The notes: generated by a model from the letters alone, not told the origin. A DNA stretch of 55,934 nucleotides from Sphingobium sp. CCH11-B1 (GCF_001556865.1 NZ_LSJY01000080.1:1-55934), one strand, 5' to 3'; shown: positions 7,731 through 17,071, counted from the stretch's first letter. Numbers and translations: made by a program.

Positions 7731-7770
7731 GCCTAATTCATTCTCTGGAGCAATTATTCCTGTGGGGCAT
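7731..7770 (-). promoter_or_regulatory. possible degenerate fourth copy of the cluster element
   Basis: This stretch resembles the 42-bp elements found at 11075, 17192 and 23236 (shared AATTC-ATTC, CTG-AG and ATTCCTG blocks, ending in CAT) but needs two small gaps to align. It lies in the lysR/racemase divergent region, 130 bases before the racemase gene and directly over the lysR start. It could be an autoregulatory LysR site or chance similarity. Confidence 0.25.
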
Positions 7771-8683
7771 GTCCATGCTCGATTCTCGCCTCAAGCATGC
7801 CGTCGCGGTTGGTCAGCTTCGTTCCTTCTCCAGGGCAGCGGATGCGGTTGGTGTCACGCAGTCGGCGGTGACCAAGAGTGTCGCTGAACTCGAACGGCAT
7901 CTTGGCTATTCCCTTTTCCATCGGACCTCACGGGGCGCGATGCCGACAGAGGAGGGACGCGAATTTATTGATCGCGCAGCGCGCTTGCTTGCCGACGCAG
8001 CTGAACTACTCGGAGATACAGCCCGCCGCGCCGACGCCTATGCGGGCCCGCTTCGAATCGGACTGTTCCCAGGGTCAATCGACTGGTTGCTCACCCAACC
8101 TCTGGTTTCTTTGCTGCGGCGCCATCCGGCAGTGCGCGTCGAAGTCGTTTCGGGCAACAGCGAAAGGGGCGTGCGACTCCTGTCGCGCGGCGATATCGAT
8201 GTCGCCTTTGGACTTGAAGCGGCCTTTGCACGCTGGCCGGAATTCAAGTGCGAGCGGGTCGCCTCGATCGAAATACTGCCTTTTGTGCGGAACAATCATC
8301 CCATTCTGGGGATAAACCCGACCAGCAAGGAGCCGCTGGTCCAGTTCGAATTCGTAGTGCCCTCATCTTCCGAACCCTACACATCGATCATTCAGCAGAT
8401 GTACGAAAAAAGCGGTAAGCGTCCCGCTGACTGGATCCACATGACAGACTATTTTCAATTGGTTCGACGGATCGTTGCCACATCCGATGCTATCGGGATG
8501 GTTGCAAAACAGTTCACCGAGAACTCATGGTTTCGCGCCAATTTCGTGGCCTTGGAGGGAATCGGTTTATTCGATCCATTGACGCTTTGTTATGCTGTGC
8601 GTAGCCGCTGGCAGGTAAAACCGGCTGGCCGTGCGCTCGTCAGCCTTGTTCGTCAGGCATGGCGCACCGCATCATCGGATTAA
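7769..8683 (+). CDS. LysR-type transcriptional regulator
   Basis: A 304-residue LysR protein of normal length: winged HTH at about residues 5-65 (LRSFSRAADAVGVTQSAVTKSVAELERHLG, LFHRTSRGAMPTEEG) and an effector-binding domain beginning with YAGPLRIGLFPG. The start ATG at 7769 (or 7775) is chosen because the HTH normally begins within the first ten residues; the open frame back to 7634 is a leader without homology. It is divergent from the racemase gene and convergent with the first TonB receptor gene. It is the only regulator inside the catabolic cluster, so it is the likely controller of the 42-bp elements. Confidence 0.88.
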   Translation: MSMLDSRLKHAVAVGQLRSFSRAADAVGVTQSAVTKSVAELERHLGYSLFHRTSRGAMPTEEGREFIDRAARLLADAAELLGDTARRADAYAGPLRIGLFPGSIDWLLTQPLVSLLRRHPAVRVEVVSGNSERGVRLLSRGDIDVAFGLEAAFARWPEFKCERVASIEILPFVRNNHPILGINPTSKEPLVQFEFVVPSSSEPYTSIIQQMYEKSGKRPADWIHMTDYFQLVRRIVATSDAIGMVAKQFTENSWFRANFVALEGIGLFDPLTLCYAVRSRWQVKPAGRALVSLVRQAWRTASSD

Positions 8684-8734
8684 CGGCAAGGGGGCGGGGT
8701 GCGATCGGAAATCCGCTGCATCCGTCGCGATCAG

Positions 8735-8788
8735 CTAGAGCATTTCGCGCAGAAGTGGGAACCGGCTTTCCGGCAGGAAATGCTCTAG
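8735..8788. repeat. 12-bp-arm inverted repeat between lysR and receptor gene
   Basis: CTAGAGCATTTC (8735-8746) and its exact complement GAAATGCTCTAG (8777-8788) flank a 30-base loop that itself contains ACCGGCTTTCCGG. It sits between two convergent genes. It may be a bidirectional terminator or, more likely, a dispersed alphaproteobacterial intergenic repeat; an 11-base version of the half-site recurs at 30372-30382 after the Anbu gene. Confidence 0.6.
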
Positions 8789-8847
8789 CAAATTGATCTT
8801 GGGCATTTTCCGAGTTGGCGGGTGATTCCACTCGCCTCGAAAATGGC

Positions 8848-11010
8848 CTAGAAGCTAATCGCCACTTCTCCGCCGATGACGCGCCCCCTGTTTAGCGGTG
8901 AAAGGCTTGCACCCGTGCCCCCGAAGGCCGCCGGCAAAGGTGTATCGCCGCCAATCGTCACCTCATTCAGGAGGTTTCGGCCATAGATGGAGAAGCGCCA
9001 GTGCTTGTTGTCGGTCGCCAATGTGAGGCTCGCATCGAGCATATCGGCGCCCTGAAGGAAGCCGACGTTGTTGTCGGTGAATGCCGCCTTGTCGCGATGC
9101 GTGAAGCTGACACGCGCCGTTGCTGTCCCCAATTCGCCAAGCTGCTGATCATAAGTCAGCCCCACGCCATAGGTCCATGGCGACAGCCTTGGCAATTTGA
9201 GCGCACGATCCACATCGTTGATGACGCCATCACCGCTGAGGTCGAACTGGACGTTGCGATACTGGCCATTCACGTAGCCGAGCTGACCCGAAATCACGAG
9301 GTTGGACAAAAGAAAAAACTGCCCCTCGGCCTCGACGCCTTTGATTGTGGCGTCGGCGGTGTTCCGTATGACCTGGCTGACGCCAAGCGGTCCGGGCAGG
9401 TTGATCTCGCGCTGCAGGTCCTTCATGCGATTGTAGAAGGCCGCCAGGTTGATCCGGTGGCGCCCGAATTGCTTCTTGGCGCCGAGTTCGAAACTGTCCT
9501 GGGTCTCTTGATTGAATGGCCCCGGCGGCACAGCGGGATCGGTGTTGCGCAAATTATATCCGCCGCTGCGGAACCCGCGCGTGTAAAGGCCATAAATCTG
9601 CGTGTCGTCATCCGGCTTCCACTGAAGGCCGATTTTCGGCGTAAACCCTCGCCATTTTGCCGCGTCGGCGAAATTGGTTGCACAGATCAGCGTGTCTAGA
9701 TTGCAACCATTTGCGCGTAAGGCCGAGACCCGAACGGCTTTGCGTTCCCAACTATACCGCGCGCCGAGATTCAAGGTCAGCGTATCGGTGAAATGCCAGT
9801 CGGTCGAAGCAAAAATGCCCCATGTTGTCTGGTCTTGCGTACCCCCACCGGAAACGATCCGAGCACCGCCCAAAAGATTCCGCAGCTCGGCGTAACGAAG
9901 ATCCTGGGAAAAATAGTATAGACCGGTTGTCAATTCGACGTCACCGAACCTTCCGGCATAACGAAGTTCGTCGCTGAGTTGATCCTGGTCGATTTCGAAA
10001 AAGGCATGAAAGAAGGACTGTGGTGTTCCATCGATATCAGCGCCCGCGGAGGATCGGAATTTCCGATAGCCAGCGATGTTGGTGAAGACGCCTTCGCCCA
10101 GACCGACATCGATGTTGGTTTCCACGATCGCCTGGTCCCATTTGGCATCATAGAAACCTGGGAAATTGATCGAAAACCTGAAGCTGTCGCGGGGAAACAG
10201 CGCGTGACTCTGGACAGGGGCTCCATCGCTTTCGACATCGCCATGCTCATAGCGGAGATCCATTCGGAAGCGGTCGCCACCCTTGAGCGAAAGTGCCGGG
10301 CGAATGATAAGGTCATGTGATTTACCGAAGCTGCGATTGTCGAAGCGGTTGCGAAACCAGCCATTGTCGTCGCTGTAGTAGACGGCCAATTTGGCAGCCA
10401 AAACGTCATCGACGATAGGTCCGGTAACCGTGCCGCTTACGGTCTTTTTCAGTCCCGTTTCAATGGATAGCTTGGCTTTGGCTCCAAAATCGAAGCTGGG
10501 CCGCGTGGTCCGCACAACCACGGCACCGCCGGTAACGTTGCGACCGAAAAGCAAGCCTTGCGGTCCACGCAGAACTTCGATCCCCTCAAGGTCGAAGTTG
10601 TCCAGCACGACACCAGCGTTGATGCCGAGGTAAATACCGTCAGTGAAAACGCCTACGGTGGGGTCGATCGATGGGATCGTGCTGTTGATGCCGAGGCCCC
10701 GGATAGTGAAATTGGCATAGCCCGGTGCCGTACCCACATCCTCGAGCTGGACGTTGGGAACGTCGTAGCTCAGACTTTGAAGATTCTGGACGAACTTGGC
10801 ATCCAGCTGCGCTTCACCAAAAGCCGTGACCGCCATCGGTACTTTCTGCACGCTTTCGCCATAGCCCTTTTTGGTGGCGGTAACGACAATGTCCTCAGCC
10901 AGCGCTTCCGTGGCGCTCCCGGTTTGGTCGTTCGCCTGGGGCGTTGCTTCCTGGGCAAATGCTGTTCCCGAGCACAACAACGCGGCAGAAGCCAATAGAC
11001 ATCCTCTCAT
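8848..11010 (-). CDS. TonB-dependent outer-membrane receptor 1
   Basis: A 720-residue outer-membrane receptor. ATG at 11010 gives a clean signal peptide (MRGCLLASAALLCSGTAFA) and has GAGAGG eight bases upstream; the TTG-initiated frame to 11082 runs into the repeated 42-bp element and is rejected. The TonB box EDIVVTATKK follows, then a plug domain (VPMAVTAFGEAQL, FTIRGLGIN, EVLRGPQGLLFGRNVTGGAV) and a 22-strand-type barrel ending in a terminal Phe (GGEVAISF). It is probably the importer for the substrate of the catabolic cluster. Its own 42-bp element begins 65 bases upstream, so it can be expressed independently of the SDR gene before it. Confidence 0.92.
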   Translation of the reverse strand: MRGCLLASAALLCSGTAFAQEATPQANDQTGSATEALAEDIVVTATKKGYGESVQKVPMAVTAFGEAQLDAKFVQNLQSLSYDVPNVQLEDVGTAPGYANFTIRGLGINSTIPSIDPTVGVFTDGIYLGINAGVVLDNFDLEGIEVLRGPQGLLFGRNVTGGAVVVRTTRPSFDFGAKAKLSIETGLKKTVSGTVTGPIVDDVLAAKLAVYYSDDNGWFRNRFDNRSFGKSHDLIIRPALSLKGGDRFRMDLRYEHGDVESDGAPVQSHALFPRDSFRFSINFPGFYDAKWDQAIVETNIDVGLGEGVFTNIAGYRKFRSSAGADIDGTPQSFFHAFFEIDQDQLSDELRYAGRFGDVELTTGLYYFSQDLRYAELRNLLGGARIVSGGGTQDQTTWGIFASTDWHFTDTLTLNLGARYSWERKAVRVSALRANGCNLDTLICATNFADAAKWRGFTPKIGLQWKPDDDTQIYGLYTRGFRSGGYNLRNTDPAVPPGPFNQETQDSFELGAKKQFGRHRINLAAFYNRMKDLQREINLPGPLGVSQVIRNTADATIKGVEAEGQFFLLSNLVISGQLGYVNGQYRNVQFDLSGDGVINDVDRALKLPRLSPWTYGVGLTYDQQLGELGTATARVSFTHRDKAAFTDNNVGFLQGADMLDASLTLATDNKHWRFSIYGRNLLNEVTIGGDTPLPAAFGGTGASLSPLNRGRVIGGEVAISF

Positions 11011-11074
11011 GGCTGATCCTCTCTTCCCAGGAGATATTGTGTAGTTCATGCCGTTTGGCGGCATTTGAGGGCCG

Positions 11075-11116
11075 TCGTCCAATTCAATTCGCTGCAGAAC
11101 TATTCCTGCTGCTCAT
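11075..11116 (-). promoter_or_regulatory. 42-bp conserved element, copy 1 (upstream of TonB receptor 1)
   Basis: First of three 42-bp copies (others 17192-17233 and 23236-23277). Aligned without gaps, 29 of 42 positions are identical in all three, including the 14-mer TCGTCCAATTCAAT at the left end and CTATTC in the middle (plus-strand reading). It lies 65 bases before the receptor start. Read on the minus strand it also contains a ten-codon frame ATG...TGA. Confidence 0.75.
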
Positions 11117-11192
11117 CGATATCTGGCGGCAGCACGACGCCATCGGCAGCCCGACGGCCGCTCAAAAATATCATGGTAATTCATCGGGTTGA

Positions 11193-12095
11193 TTACGCTC
11201 TCAGCGCCCGTTCTACCGCCTCAAGGCTGTCATTCAGCCCGAGCGGGTGCTCGGCATCCGTGAAGTCGACAATTCTACCCCAGTGCCGGGCGACATCATC
11301 GAGCGTGAACGCCCTGTCCGCTCCGAAGGCGTGCCCAAGCGCGCGCTCCCACCTAAGCTTGGCGATATAGCCGGCTCCAACTTCAAAAAGCCCTTTGGTT
11401 TCGCTGCAATTCTCGTGCGCAAGCCAACCGACCAATGGACTGATCGCTTCCGCTCTGAGATTGGCGAGAAACTCTTGTGGAAAGGCAGTCGCGGTCATAC
11501 GCGATGCGGCGATTGGGGCGATCGTATTAACCTGGATGTTTCTGGACCGCCCCTCCTCCGCCAGCGCGTTCGCAAGCCCCAATATTCCGAGCTTGGCTGC
11601 GGCATAGTTGGCCTGACCGAAGTTGCCGTAGATTGCGGCTGCAGACGTGGTCATGACGATGCGGCCATAGCCCTTGTCGCGCAGTATCGGCCATGCTGCC
11701 TGCGTCACTGCCCGCGTCCCATTCAGATGGACCCGCTGAAGCAGTGTCCAGTCTTCGTCGGTCATTTTGTGGAAGCTCACATCGCGCAGGATGCCGGCAT
11801 TGTTGATGACGACGTCAACGGTTCCGAAGTTGTCAACCGCGGCTTGGATGATCAGCGCGCCCTCCTCGACCGACGCATAATTTGCCACCGCCTGACCGCC
11901 CGTGGCTCGAATTTCGTCGACCACATTGTCAGCGGCTGTGGAGCAGCTGCCGCTCCCTTTCTCGTCGCCACCCAGATCATTCACCACCACCTTGGCTCCG
12001 CGCCCGCCAAACATCAGCGCGTACTGGCGCCCAAGTCCGCCTCCGGCTCCGGTCACAACCACTACCCTGCCATCGAAACGAAGCTCTTCGTCCAT
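11193..12095 (-). CDS. short-chain dehydrogenase, HSD17B4/(3R)-hydroxyacyl-CoA dehydrogenase type
   Basis: A 300-residue NAD-dependent SDR. TGAGGGLG at residues 15-22 is the nucleotide-binding loop, followed by VVVNDLGG typical of the dehydrogenase part of peroxisomal multifunctional protein 2; the catalytic triad is Ser151, Tyr164, Lys168 (SAAAIYGNFGQANYAAAK). It would oxidise a 3-hydroxyacyl-CoA to the 3-ketoacyl-CoA. Enzymes of this subgroup usually act on the 3R isomer whereas crotonases make 3S, and no MaoC-type hydratase is present here, so the fit with the ECH gene is open. ATG at 12095 is chosen over 12128 because the SDR fold begins there. Confidence 0.85.
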   Translation of the reverse strand: MDEELRFDGRVVVVTGAGGGLGRQYALMFGGRGAKVVVNDLGGDEKGSGSCSTAADNVVDEIRATGGQAVANYASVEEGALIIQAAVDNFGTVDVVINNAGILRDVSFHKMTDEDWTLLQRVHLNGTRAVTQAAWPILRDKGYGRIVMTTSAAAIYGNFGQANYAAAKLGILGLANALAEEGRSRNIQVNTIAPIAASRMTATAFPQEFLANLRAEAISPLVGWLAHENCSETKGLFEVGAGYIAKLRWERALGHAFGADRAFTLDDVARHWGRIVDFTDAEHPLGLNDSLEAVERALRA

Positions 12096-12200
12096 CGCTT
12101 GTCTGCCTCTTTTACCTGAGCGACGCATCTGCGCATTTGATCCTGTGCGAGTCAGGCACGCGGCTCCATTTCCGTCGACGCTGTCGTTTTCGTCTGAGCC

Positions 12201-13346
12201 TTACCGAAAGGCTTGAATGCCGGTCAGGGCGCGCGAAACAACAAGCTTTTGAATCTCCGTCGTGCCATCGGGGATGGGGCAAATGATCGCCTCACGCACC
12301 AGCCGCTCAACGATGAATTCGCGGGTGACGCCGTTGCCGCCATGGATCTGAAGCGCATCGCGCGTCGCTTCGATCGCCATTTCGGTGGCGTACCACTTGG
12401 CCATCGAGCATTCCGTCTCTGCGCGCGTGCCCGCCTGGACGAGGGATATTGCCCGGTGCGTCAACAGACGGGCTGCGTCGATCTTGGTCGCCATGATGGC
12501 GATCTTGTCGGCGATCAGCTGATGGCCGGCGATCTTCTTGCCATGCTGCGCGCGATCGCGAGCGTACGCGATCGCCTCATCCATTGCTCGCCGTGCGATG
12601 CCGATACTCCACATCGCCATATGGCAGCGGGCAATCTCGAACACTTGCAACGTATTGCGCAATCCATCGCCGACCCGGCCGATCGTGTTTGCCACCGGTA
12701 CGCGGCAATCGGACAGGAATATCTGTGCAGTCGATTGGCCGTTGAGCGCCATCTTCTGGATATCGCGCACCTCATACTCACTCTCGTCACGATCGACCAG
12801 GATGTGAGTGACTTCATTTTCGCCAGTCTTGCACGTACAGATGAAGATGTCCGAGTAGGCTCCGTTGGTGATCCAGGTCTTTTCGCCATTGATGACCCAG
12901 AAATCGCCGTCTCGTACGGCGCGTGTCTTGATGGCGGCGACGTCCGAGCCGACATCGGGCTCCGAGATGCCGAGCGAAACGAACTTCTCGGCCGCGACGA
13001 GGTCGGCAAGATAGCGTTGCTTGATCGTCTCCGGGGCGAAGCGGCGGATGAGTTCTGCGCCAACCGCGTTGATGAAGCCGGGTATGGCCACATCGAGCGA
13101 GGAATAGGCGATCTCCTCGAAAATGAGCAGATGAGTGAGCCATCCCATATCAAGCCCGCCCCATTGCTCCTGATGCGGTGCGGTAATATGGCCATAGCCG
13201 GTCAGTGCTTGAGTCCATTCCTTCATGAGCGGTTTGGGGATGAATCGCTCCCCATGCCGGCGGATTTCCGGCTCAAGCTTGTTGTCGAGAAAGCGGCGGA
13301 CGGTTTCCACCGCCATGCGTTGTTCATCGGACAGCTCAAAGTTCAT
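12201..13346 (-). CDS. acyl-CoA dehydrogenase
   Basis: A 381-residue FAD enzyme that introduces the 2,3 double bond in acyl-CoA. It contains the usual blocks YGHITAPHQEQWGGLDMG, LGISEPDVGSDVAAIKTRA (FAD contact), GEKTWITNGAYSD, and the C-terminal LQIHGGNGVTREFIVERLVRE. At the place of the catalytic Glu of most family members (YEGT) it has Asp (IPDGTTEIQ); the alternative helix-G position used by isovaleryl-CoA dehydrogenase does not obviously carry Glu either. It may therefore be slow, or specialised for a bulky substrate. ATG at 13346 gives the standard MNFELSDEQ start. It lies 37 bases after the thiolase gene. Confidence 0.88.
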   Translation of the reverse strand: MNFELSDEQRMAVETVRRFLDNKLEPEIRRHGERFIPKPLMKEWTQALTGYGHITAPHQEQWGGLDMGWLTHLLIFEEIAYSSLDVAIPGFINAVGAELIRRFAPETIKQRYLADLVAAEKFVSLGISEPDVGSDVAAIKTRAVRDGDFWVINGEKTWITNGAYSDIFICTCKTGENEVTHILVDRDESEYEVRDIQKMALNGQSTAQIFLSDCRVPVANTIGRVGDGLRNTLQVFEIARCHMAMWSIGIARRAMDEAIAYARDRAQHGKKIAGHQLIADKIAIMATKIDAARLLTHRAISLVQAGTRAETECSMAKWYATEMAIEATRDALQIHGGNGVTREFIVERLVREAIICPIPDGTTEIQKLVVSRALTGIQAFR

Positions 13347-13383
13347 ATCGTGACCCCGTGTTTCCCTAGGCGCGCTCTGACAA

Positions 13384-14634
13384 CTACCGGCCCAGGATCG
13401 TGACGGCGACCACCGCCTCTTCCACCCCGATGACACCTCCGCCGTTCTGCGCGATCGCGAACCGGGCATTCGGAACCTGTCGATCTTCCGCCTCGCCGCG
13501 CAATTGCAGCGCAAGCTCGTAGATTTGGCCGAGCCCGGTGGCGCCGATCGGATGTCCCTTGCATTCAAGCCCGCCCGACGTGTTTACCGGAATACGCCCA
13601 CCCAGCGCCGTCTCACCGCGCTCTGCCGCGAGTCCGCCCTCGCCAGGCGGCGTCAGGCCGAGCGCCTCGATTTCAATGATCTCGCCAACCGCCGTGGCGT
13701 CATGCACCTCCGCGACGCCAATATCTTCTGGCCCCACGCCGGCCATCGCATAGGCCCGGTTCGCCGCAAGGCGGCTGACATGGTGGTCATAATCAAAGGG
13801 ATCGCGCGCGGCGCCGGTTTGCAGCACAGACGCCAGGATTCTTAGCGCCCTGTCCGGGGCTGCCGACAGTTTGCGCCGACCGGCTTCGCTGCAGATGATC
13901 GCAGCGGCGGCGCCGTCGCTGATCGGGGAGCACATCGGCAGTGTGAACGGGTAAACGATCGGAGGCGCAGCGAGTACACTTTCGACGGTATATGGGAGGC
14001 GATACTGGGCAAGCAGATTGCGCGTCGAATGCATGTGATTTTTCGCCGAGACGGCCGCGATTTGCGCTTGCGTCGAGCCGTAGGTCTTCATGTGCGCGCG
14101 TGCCATCGCGGCGTATACATCCATGAAAACGCTGTAAGGCTGACTCGATGTCGTTCCTTCCGGAACATCGACGCCATTGCCCATGGCCAGCAGCTGCGCG
14201 CGGCCCGACTCGGTTTCATGCACGTCCCAAGCGCCATCGAATGCACTGAACATGAGCGCCTTGTCGGGCGAGTACATCTTCTCCGCGCCGAGCGCGAGTA
14301 CGACATCCGCTGCCCCCGATCGAACATAGGCGGCGGCCATGTGCAAGGCCGTGGAAGCCGTCGCACATGCGTTTTCGACATTCACCACGGGAACGCTTGA
14401 GATGCCCATCGCTCGCGCCACGATTTCGCCGCGGATCATGTCCTGGCCCTCCATATGCCCCTGGACGCAATTGCCGAAGAAGATGGCTTCGACATCGCCG
14501 GCGGTGCATCCTGCGTCGGAAAAGGCCTGCGACGAAGCTTCGGCGCAGAGCATTTTCAGGCTCTTGTCGAACTGTTTTCCGAACGGGGTCATCCCAACCC
14601 CCATGACGAATATGTCGGTCATTCGTTGATCCAT
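13384..14634 (-). CDS. SCPx/acetyl-CoA acetyltransferase-like thiolase
   Basis: A 416-residue thiolase of the SCP2-thiolase subgroup, which cleaves 3-ketoacyl-CoA, often with branched or sterol chains. The nucleophile is Cys90 in NVENACATAS; GHPIGATG supplies the active-site His, and the C-terminus has AQNGGG in place of the CxG of classic degradative thiolases, as usual for this subgroup. The start could be 14634 (MDQRMTD) or 14622 (MTDIF). It sits 31 bases after the enoyl-CoA hydratase gene and 37 before the acyl-CoA dehydrogenase, in one transcript. Confidence 0.88.
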   Translation of the reverse strand: MDQRMTDIFVMGVGMTPFGKQFDKSLKMLCAEASSQAFSDAGCTAGDVEAIFFGNCVQGHMEGQDMIRGEIVARAMGISSVPVVNVENACATASTALHMAAAYVRSGAADVVLALGAEKMYSPDKALMFSAFDGAWDVHETESGRAQLLAMGNGVDVPEGTTSSQPYSVFMDVYAAMARAHMKTYGSTQAQIAAVSAKNHMHSTRNLLAQYRLPYTVESVLAAPPIVYPFTLPMCSPISDGAAAAIICSEAGRRKLSAAPDRALRILASVLQTGAARDPFDYDHHVSRLAANRAYAMAGVGPEDIGVAEVHDATAVGEIIEIEALGLTPPGEGGLAAERGETALGGRIPVNTSGGLECKGHPIGATGLGQIYELALQLRGEAEDRQVPNARFAIAQNGGGVIGVEEAVVAVTILGR

Positions 14635-14665
14635 TCTTCCAATGTGTTCCGCATCCGATCAGGTC

Positions 14666-15460
14666 TCACCGGTCGGAAAAATCGGGCTTCCGCTTCTCCC
14701 GGAATGCCGCCAGTCCTTCGACAATGTCGTTGGACAAGGCGTAAGCAGCCATGGTTTCGAGTTCCTGACGCAGCCCGACTTCGAGCGAGCTATCCTGCGC
14801 AGCGCGGACTAGCTGCTTCATGTAGGCGAGCCCTGGCCGGCTCTTTTCTGCAAGAGATTCTACCAGCGCTTGCGCTGCCGCAATGAGATCCTCGGGAGCA
14901 ACCAGTTGGGTCACGAGTCCGGCTTCCTTCATCTCGGCAGCCGAGATGGTCCCGCCGGTCATCATCAGATGTTTCGCACGCGCTTCGCCGATCTTCCTAG
15001 GGAGTCGAACCGACCCTCCACCGCCGGGCAACAGGCCGTAATTTGCATGGGCGTCGCCAAATCTGGCCGGGTGCGCGGCAATGACGAGATCACAGCACAA
15101 CACCAGTTCCAAGCCGCCGGCGAGCGTAAGGCCGTTGACCGCCGCAATTATCGGAAGGCGCGACGTCTCGATCCTGTTAAAAGCCTGACCGAGCGGCGGC
15201 AGAAACAGATTTAAGCGTTCGGCGAGAGTTTGTCCGCCTGTTCCATCGCCAATTGCGAGCAGATCCGCGCCAGCGCAAAACGCCCGTCCGGCGCCGGTAA
15301 GAATGCAAGCGCGCACCGTCGCATCTGCTTCCGCTGCCTCGATCGCTGCGGCGAGTTCCTCGGCCAAAGCCAACGACAGACTGTTCAACGCTGCCGGCCG
15401 GTTGAGGGTCACCCAAAGCGCTGGGCCGCGTTGCTCAACCAGGATGTATTCATAGTCCAT
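14666..15460 (-). CDS. enoyl-CoA hydratase/isomerase family (crotonase)
   Basis: A 264-residue crotonase. The oxyanion-hole segments are present (AFCAGADLLAI, NGLTLAGGLELVLCCD). Of the two catalytic Glu of classical hydratases, the first is there (Glu118 in GGLEL) but the second, normally in a PExxxG motif, is replaced by His138 (FGDAHANYGLLPGGGGS). It could therefore be an isomerase, a hydratase with altered chemistry, or a thioesterase/lyase of the family rather than a standard hydratase. It follows the acyl-CoA ligase gene by 66 bases and precedes the thiolase. Confidence 0.85.
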   Translation of the reverse strand: MDYEYILVEQRGPALWVTLNRPAALNSLSLALAEELAAAIEAAEADATVRACILTGAGRAFCAGADLLAIGDGTGGQTLAERLNLFLPPLGQAFNRIETSRLPIIAAVNGLTLAGGLELVLCCDLVIAAHPARFGDAHANYGLLPGGGGSVRLPRKIGEARAKHLMMTGGTISAAEMKEAGLVTQLVAPEDLIAAAQALVESLAEKSRPGLAYMKQLVRAAQDSSLEVGLRQELETMAAYALSNDIVEGLAAFREKRKPDFSDR

Positions 15461-15526
15461 TGCAGTCTCCCGCGCGCCGGCAGGCGGTCACCGGAATAGA
15501 GGATGTGGCTAGGATGGCTGCGTCGG

Positions 15527-17071
15527 TCATGCCCCCGAAATGCGCCGGTCCTGGCCCGCCCAATAGGGCTCTCGAAGCTTTGAACGAAGCACCTTTCCGA
15601 CATTGCTCAACGGCAGTGGCTCGGCGGTAAAAACGACCTTGCTTGGCTTTTTTGCGGAGCCCAGACGCTGGCGCACCAAATCTATTATCTCGGTCTCCGT
15701 GATTTGTGCTCCGGGCTTGACACGCACCATTGCAAGCGGCGTTTCACCCCATTTTTCATGGGGCACGCCAAAGACCGCGACCTCGAGTACACCGGGATGG
15801 TCGGCAATTACGTTTTCGATTTCGGTGGGATAGATATTGAAGCCGCCTGACACGATCATGTCGTTGTTGCGATCGAGCAGATACAAAAATCCGTTTGTGT
15901 CGATCATGCCGACATCGCCGGTTTTGACCCAGCCATCTTCCATGCGCCGGGCGGTTTCCTCCGGATCGTTCCAGAATTCCTCCATCTGGCCATTTTCGAA
16001 CCGTGCGACGATCTCGCCGGGCTCGTTTGGTCCCAGCACCTTTCCGTCCTCGTTACGGATTTCGATATCGGCGCCACTCATGGGACGTCCGACCGCCCGA
16101 ATTGGGGCAGAACCTTCAAATTCGCCGAACCACTCGTTGGGCCCCATAGACGCGATGGGCAGGATTTCGGTCTGTCCATAGCCCGAATGAAGAACATGAT
16201 TCCCGAATATCTGGCACGACTTGCGAAGCGTCGGCTCGGAGATCGGCGCTGAAGCACTCAGCAGAAACTTCAAATTCGGAAAGTGGCGGCCATATGCCCC
16301 GTCGTGATGCACTATGGCATTGAGCATGGTGGGGGCTACAAAGGCATGGCTGATCCGTTCCTGCTCGAGAGTGTCAAGAAAGGACGCTGGATCGAAGCCG
16401 TCCATCATCACGTTGCGGGCGCCGCAATACCAGGCCGGCACGAACAGGAAGCCCGATGCATGGGACAACGGGCCGACATGCAGAATGGCATCCCCTGGAG
16501 CCACTTGGGGGCCGATGCTGAAAAATGCGGCGGAGATCGTCATCCATGAACGGTGCCGATAGGCAACGCCCTTGGGTTTGCCCGTCGTGCCGCCGGTGTG
16601 GCGGATGACACAATAGTCCTCCGGCGCGACGACGGGATCGGGATCCCGGTCCGAGGCTGTCGCCAACCAATTCTCATAGTTGTGATCGCGGATAATGATC
16701 CGCTCAAGCGTCGGAGCTTGGGCATCCAGCCCCGCCAACTCCGAAGCCAATGCCTCATCGACCAGCGCCAACCGAGATCCGGTACTCGCGATCATATGGG
16801 CGTGCGCTTCACATCGGTTGCGCGCATAGAGAGGAACACGCGTATAGTTTCCAATGGCAGCCGCCAGTATGATGTCGGCGGCCTCGATGGAGTTCTTCTC
16901 CAGCGTAGCAATCCGGTCACCCGGTTGAAGGCCGCACTCCGCAAGAGCATTTGCGAGCTTCACGCCGCGCAACCAGGCTTCCGAGAAAGTCAACCGCCTG
17001 TGGCCGTGAACGAGAGCCTCTTGCTGGGCGAAATAACGTGCGGCGCGACGTATTTGCGTACGGACGTCCAT
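15527..17071 (-). CDS. AMP-dependent acyl-CoA ligase
   Basis: A 514-residue ANL-superfamily ligase that activates a carboxylic acid to its CoA thioester with ATP. Motifs in order: HTGGTTGKPKG (P-loop), SGYGQTEI, TGDVGMIDTNGFLYLLDR (hinge) and NVGKVLRSKLR with the catalytic Lys near the C-terminus. ATG at 17071 (MDVRTQIRR) is the natural family start; the frame to 17191 adds 40 unrelated residues that overlap the leader. The substrate is unknown; in this cluster it should be the acid produced by the alcohol and aldehyde dehydrogenases. It opens the block ligase-ECH-thiolase-ACAD-SDR, and element copy 2 begins about 120 bases upstream. Confidence 0.9.
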   Translation of the reverse strand: MDVRTQIRRAARYFAQQEALVHGHRRLTFSEAWLRGVKLANALAECGLQPGDRIATLEKNSIEAADIILAAAIGNYTRVPLYARNRCEAHAHMIASTGSRLALVDEALASELAGLDAQAPTLERIIIRDHNYENWLATASDRDPDPVVAPEDYCVIRHTGGTTGKPKGVAYRHRSWMTISAAFFSIGPQVAPGDAILHVGPLSHASGFLFVPAWYCGARNVMMDGFDPASFLDTLEQERISHAFVAPTMLNAIVHHDGAYGRHFPNLKFLLSASAPISEPTLRKSCQIFGNHVLHSGYGQTEILPIASMGPNEWFGEFEGSAPIRAVGRPMSGADIEIRNEDGKVLGPNEPGEIVARFENGQMEEFWNDPEETARRMEDGWVKTGDVGMIDTNGFLYLLDRNNDMIVSGGFNIYPTEIENVIADHPGVLEVAVFGVPHEKWGETPLAMVRVKPGAQITETEIIDLVRQRLGSAKKPSKVVFTAEPLPLSNVGKVLRSKLREPYWAGQDRRISGA

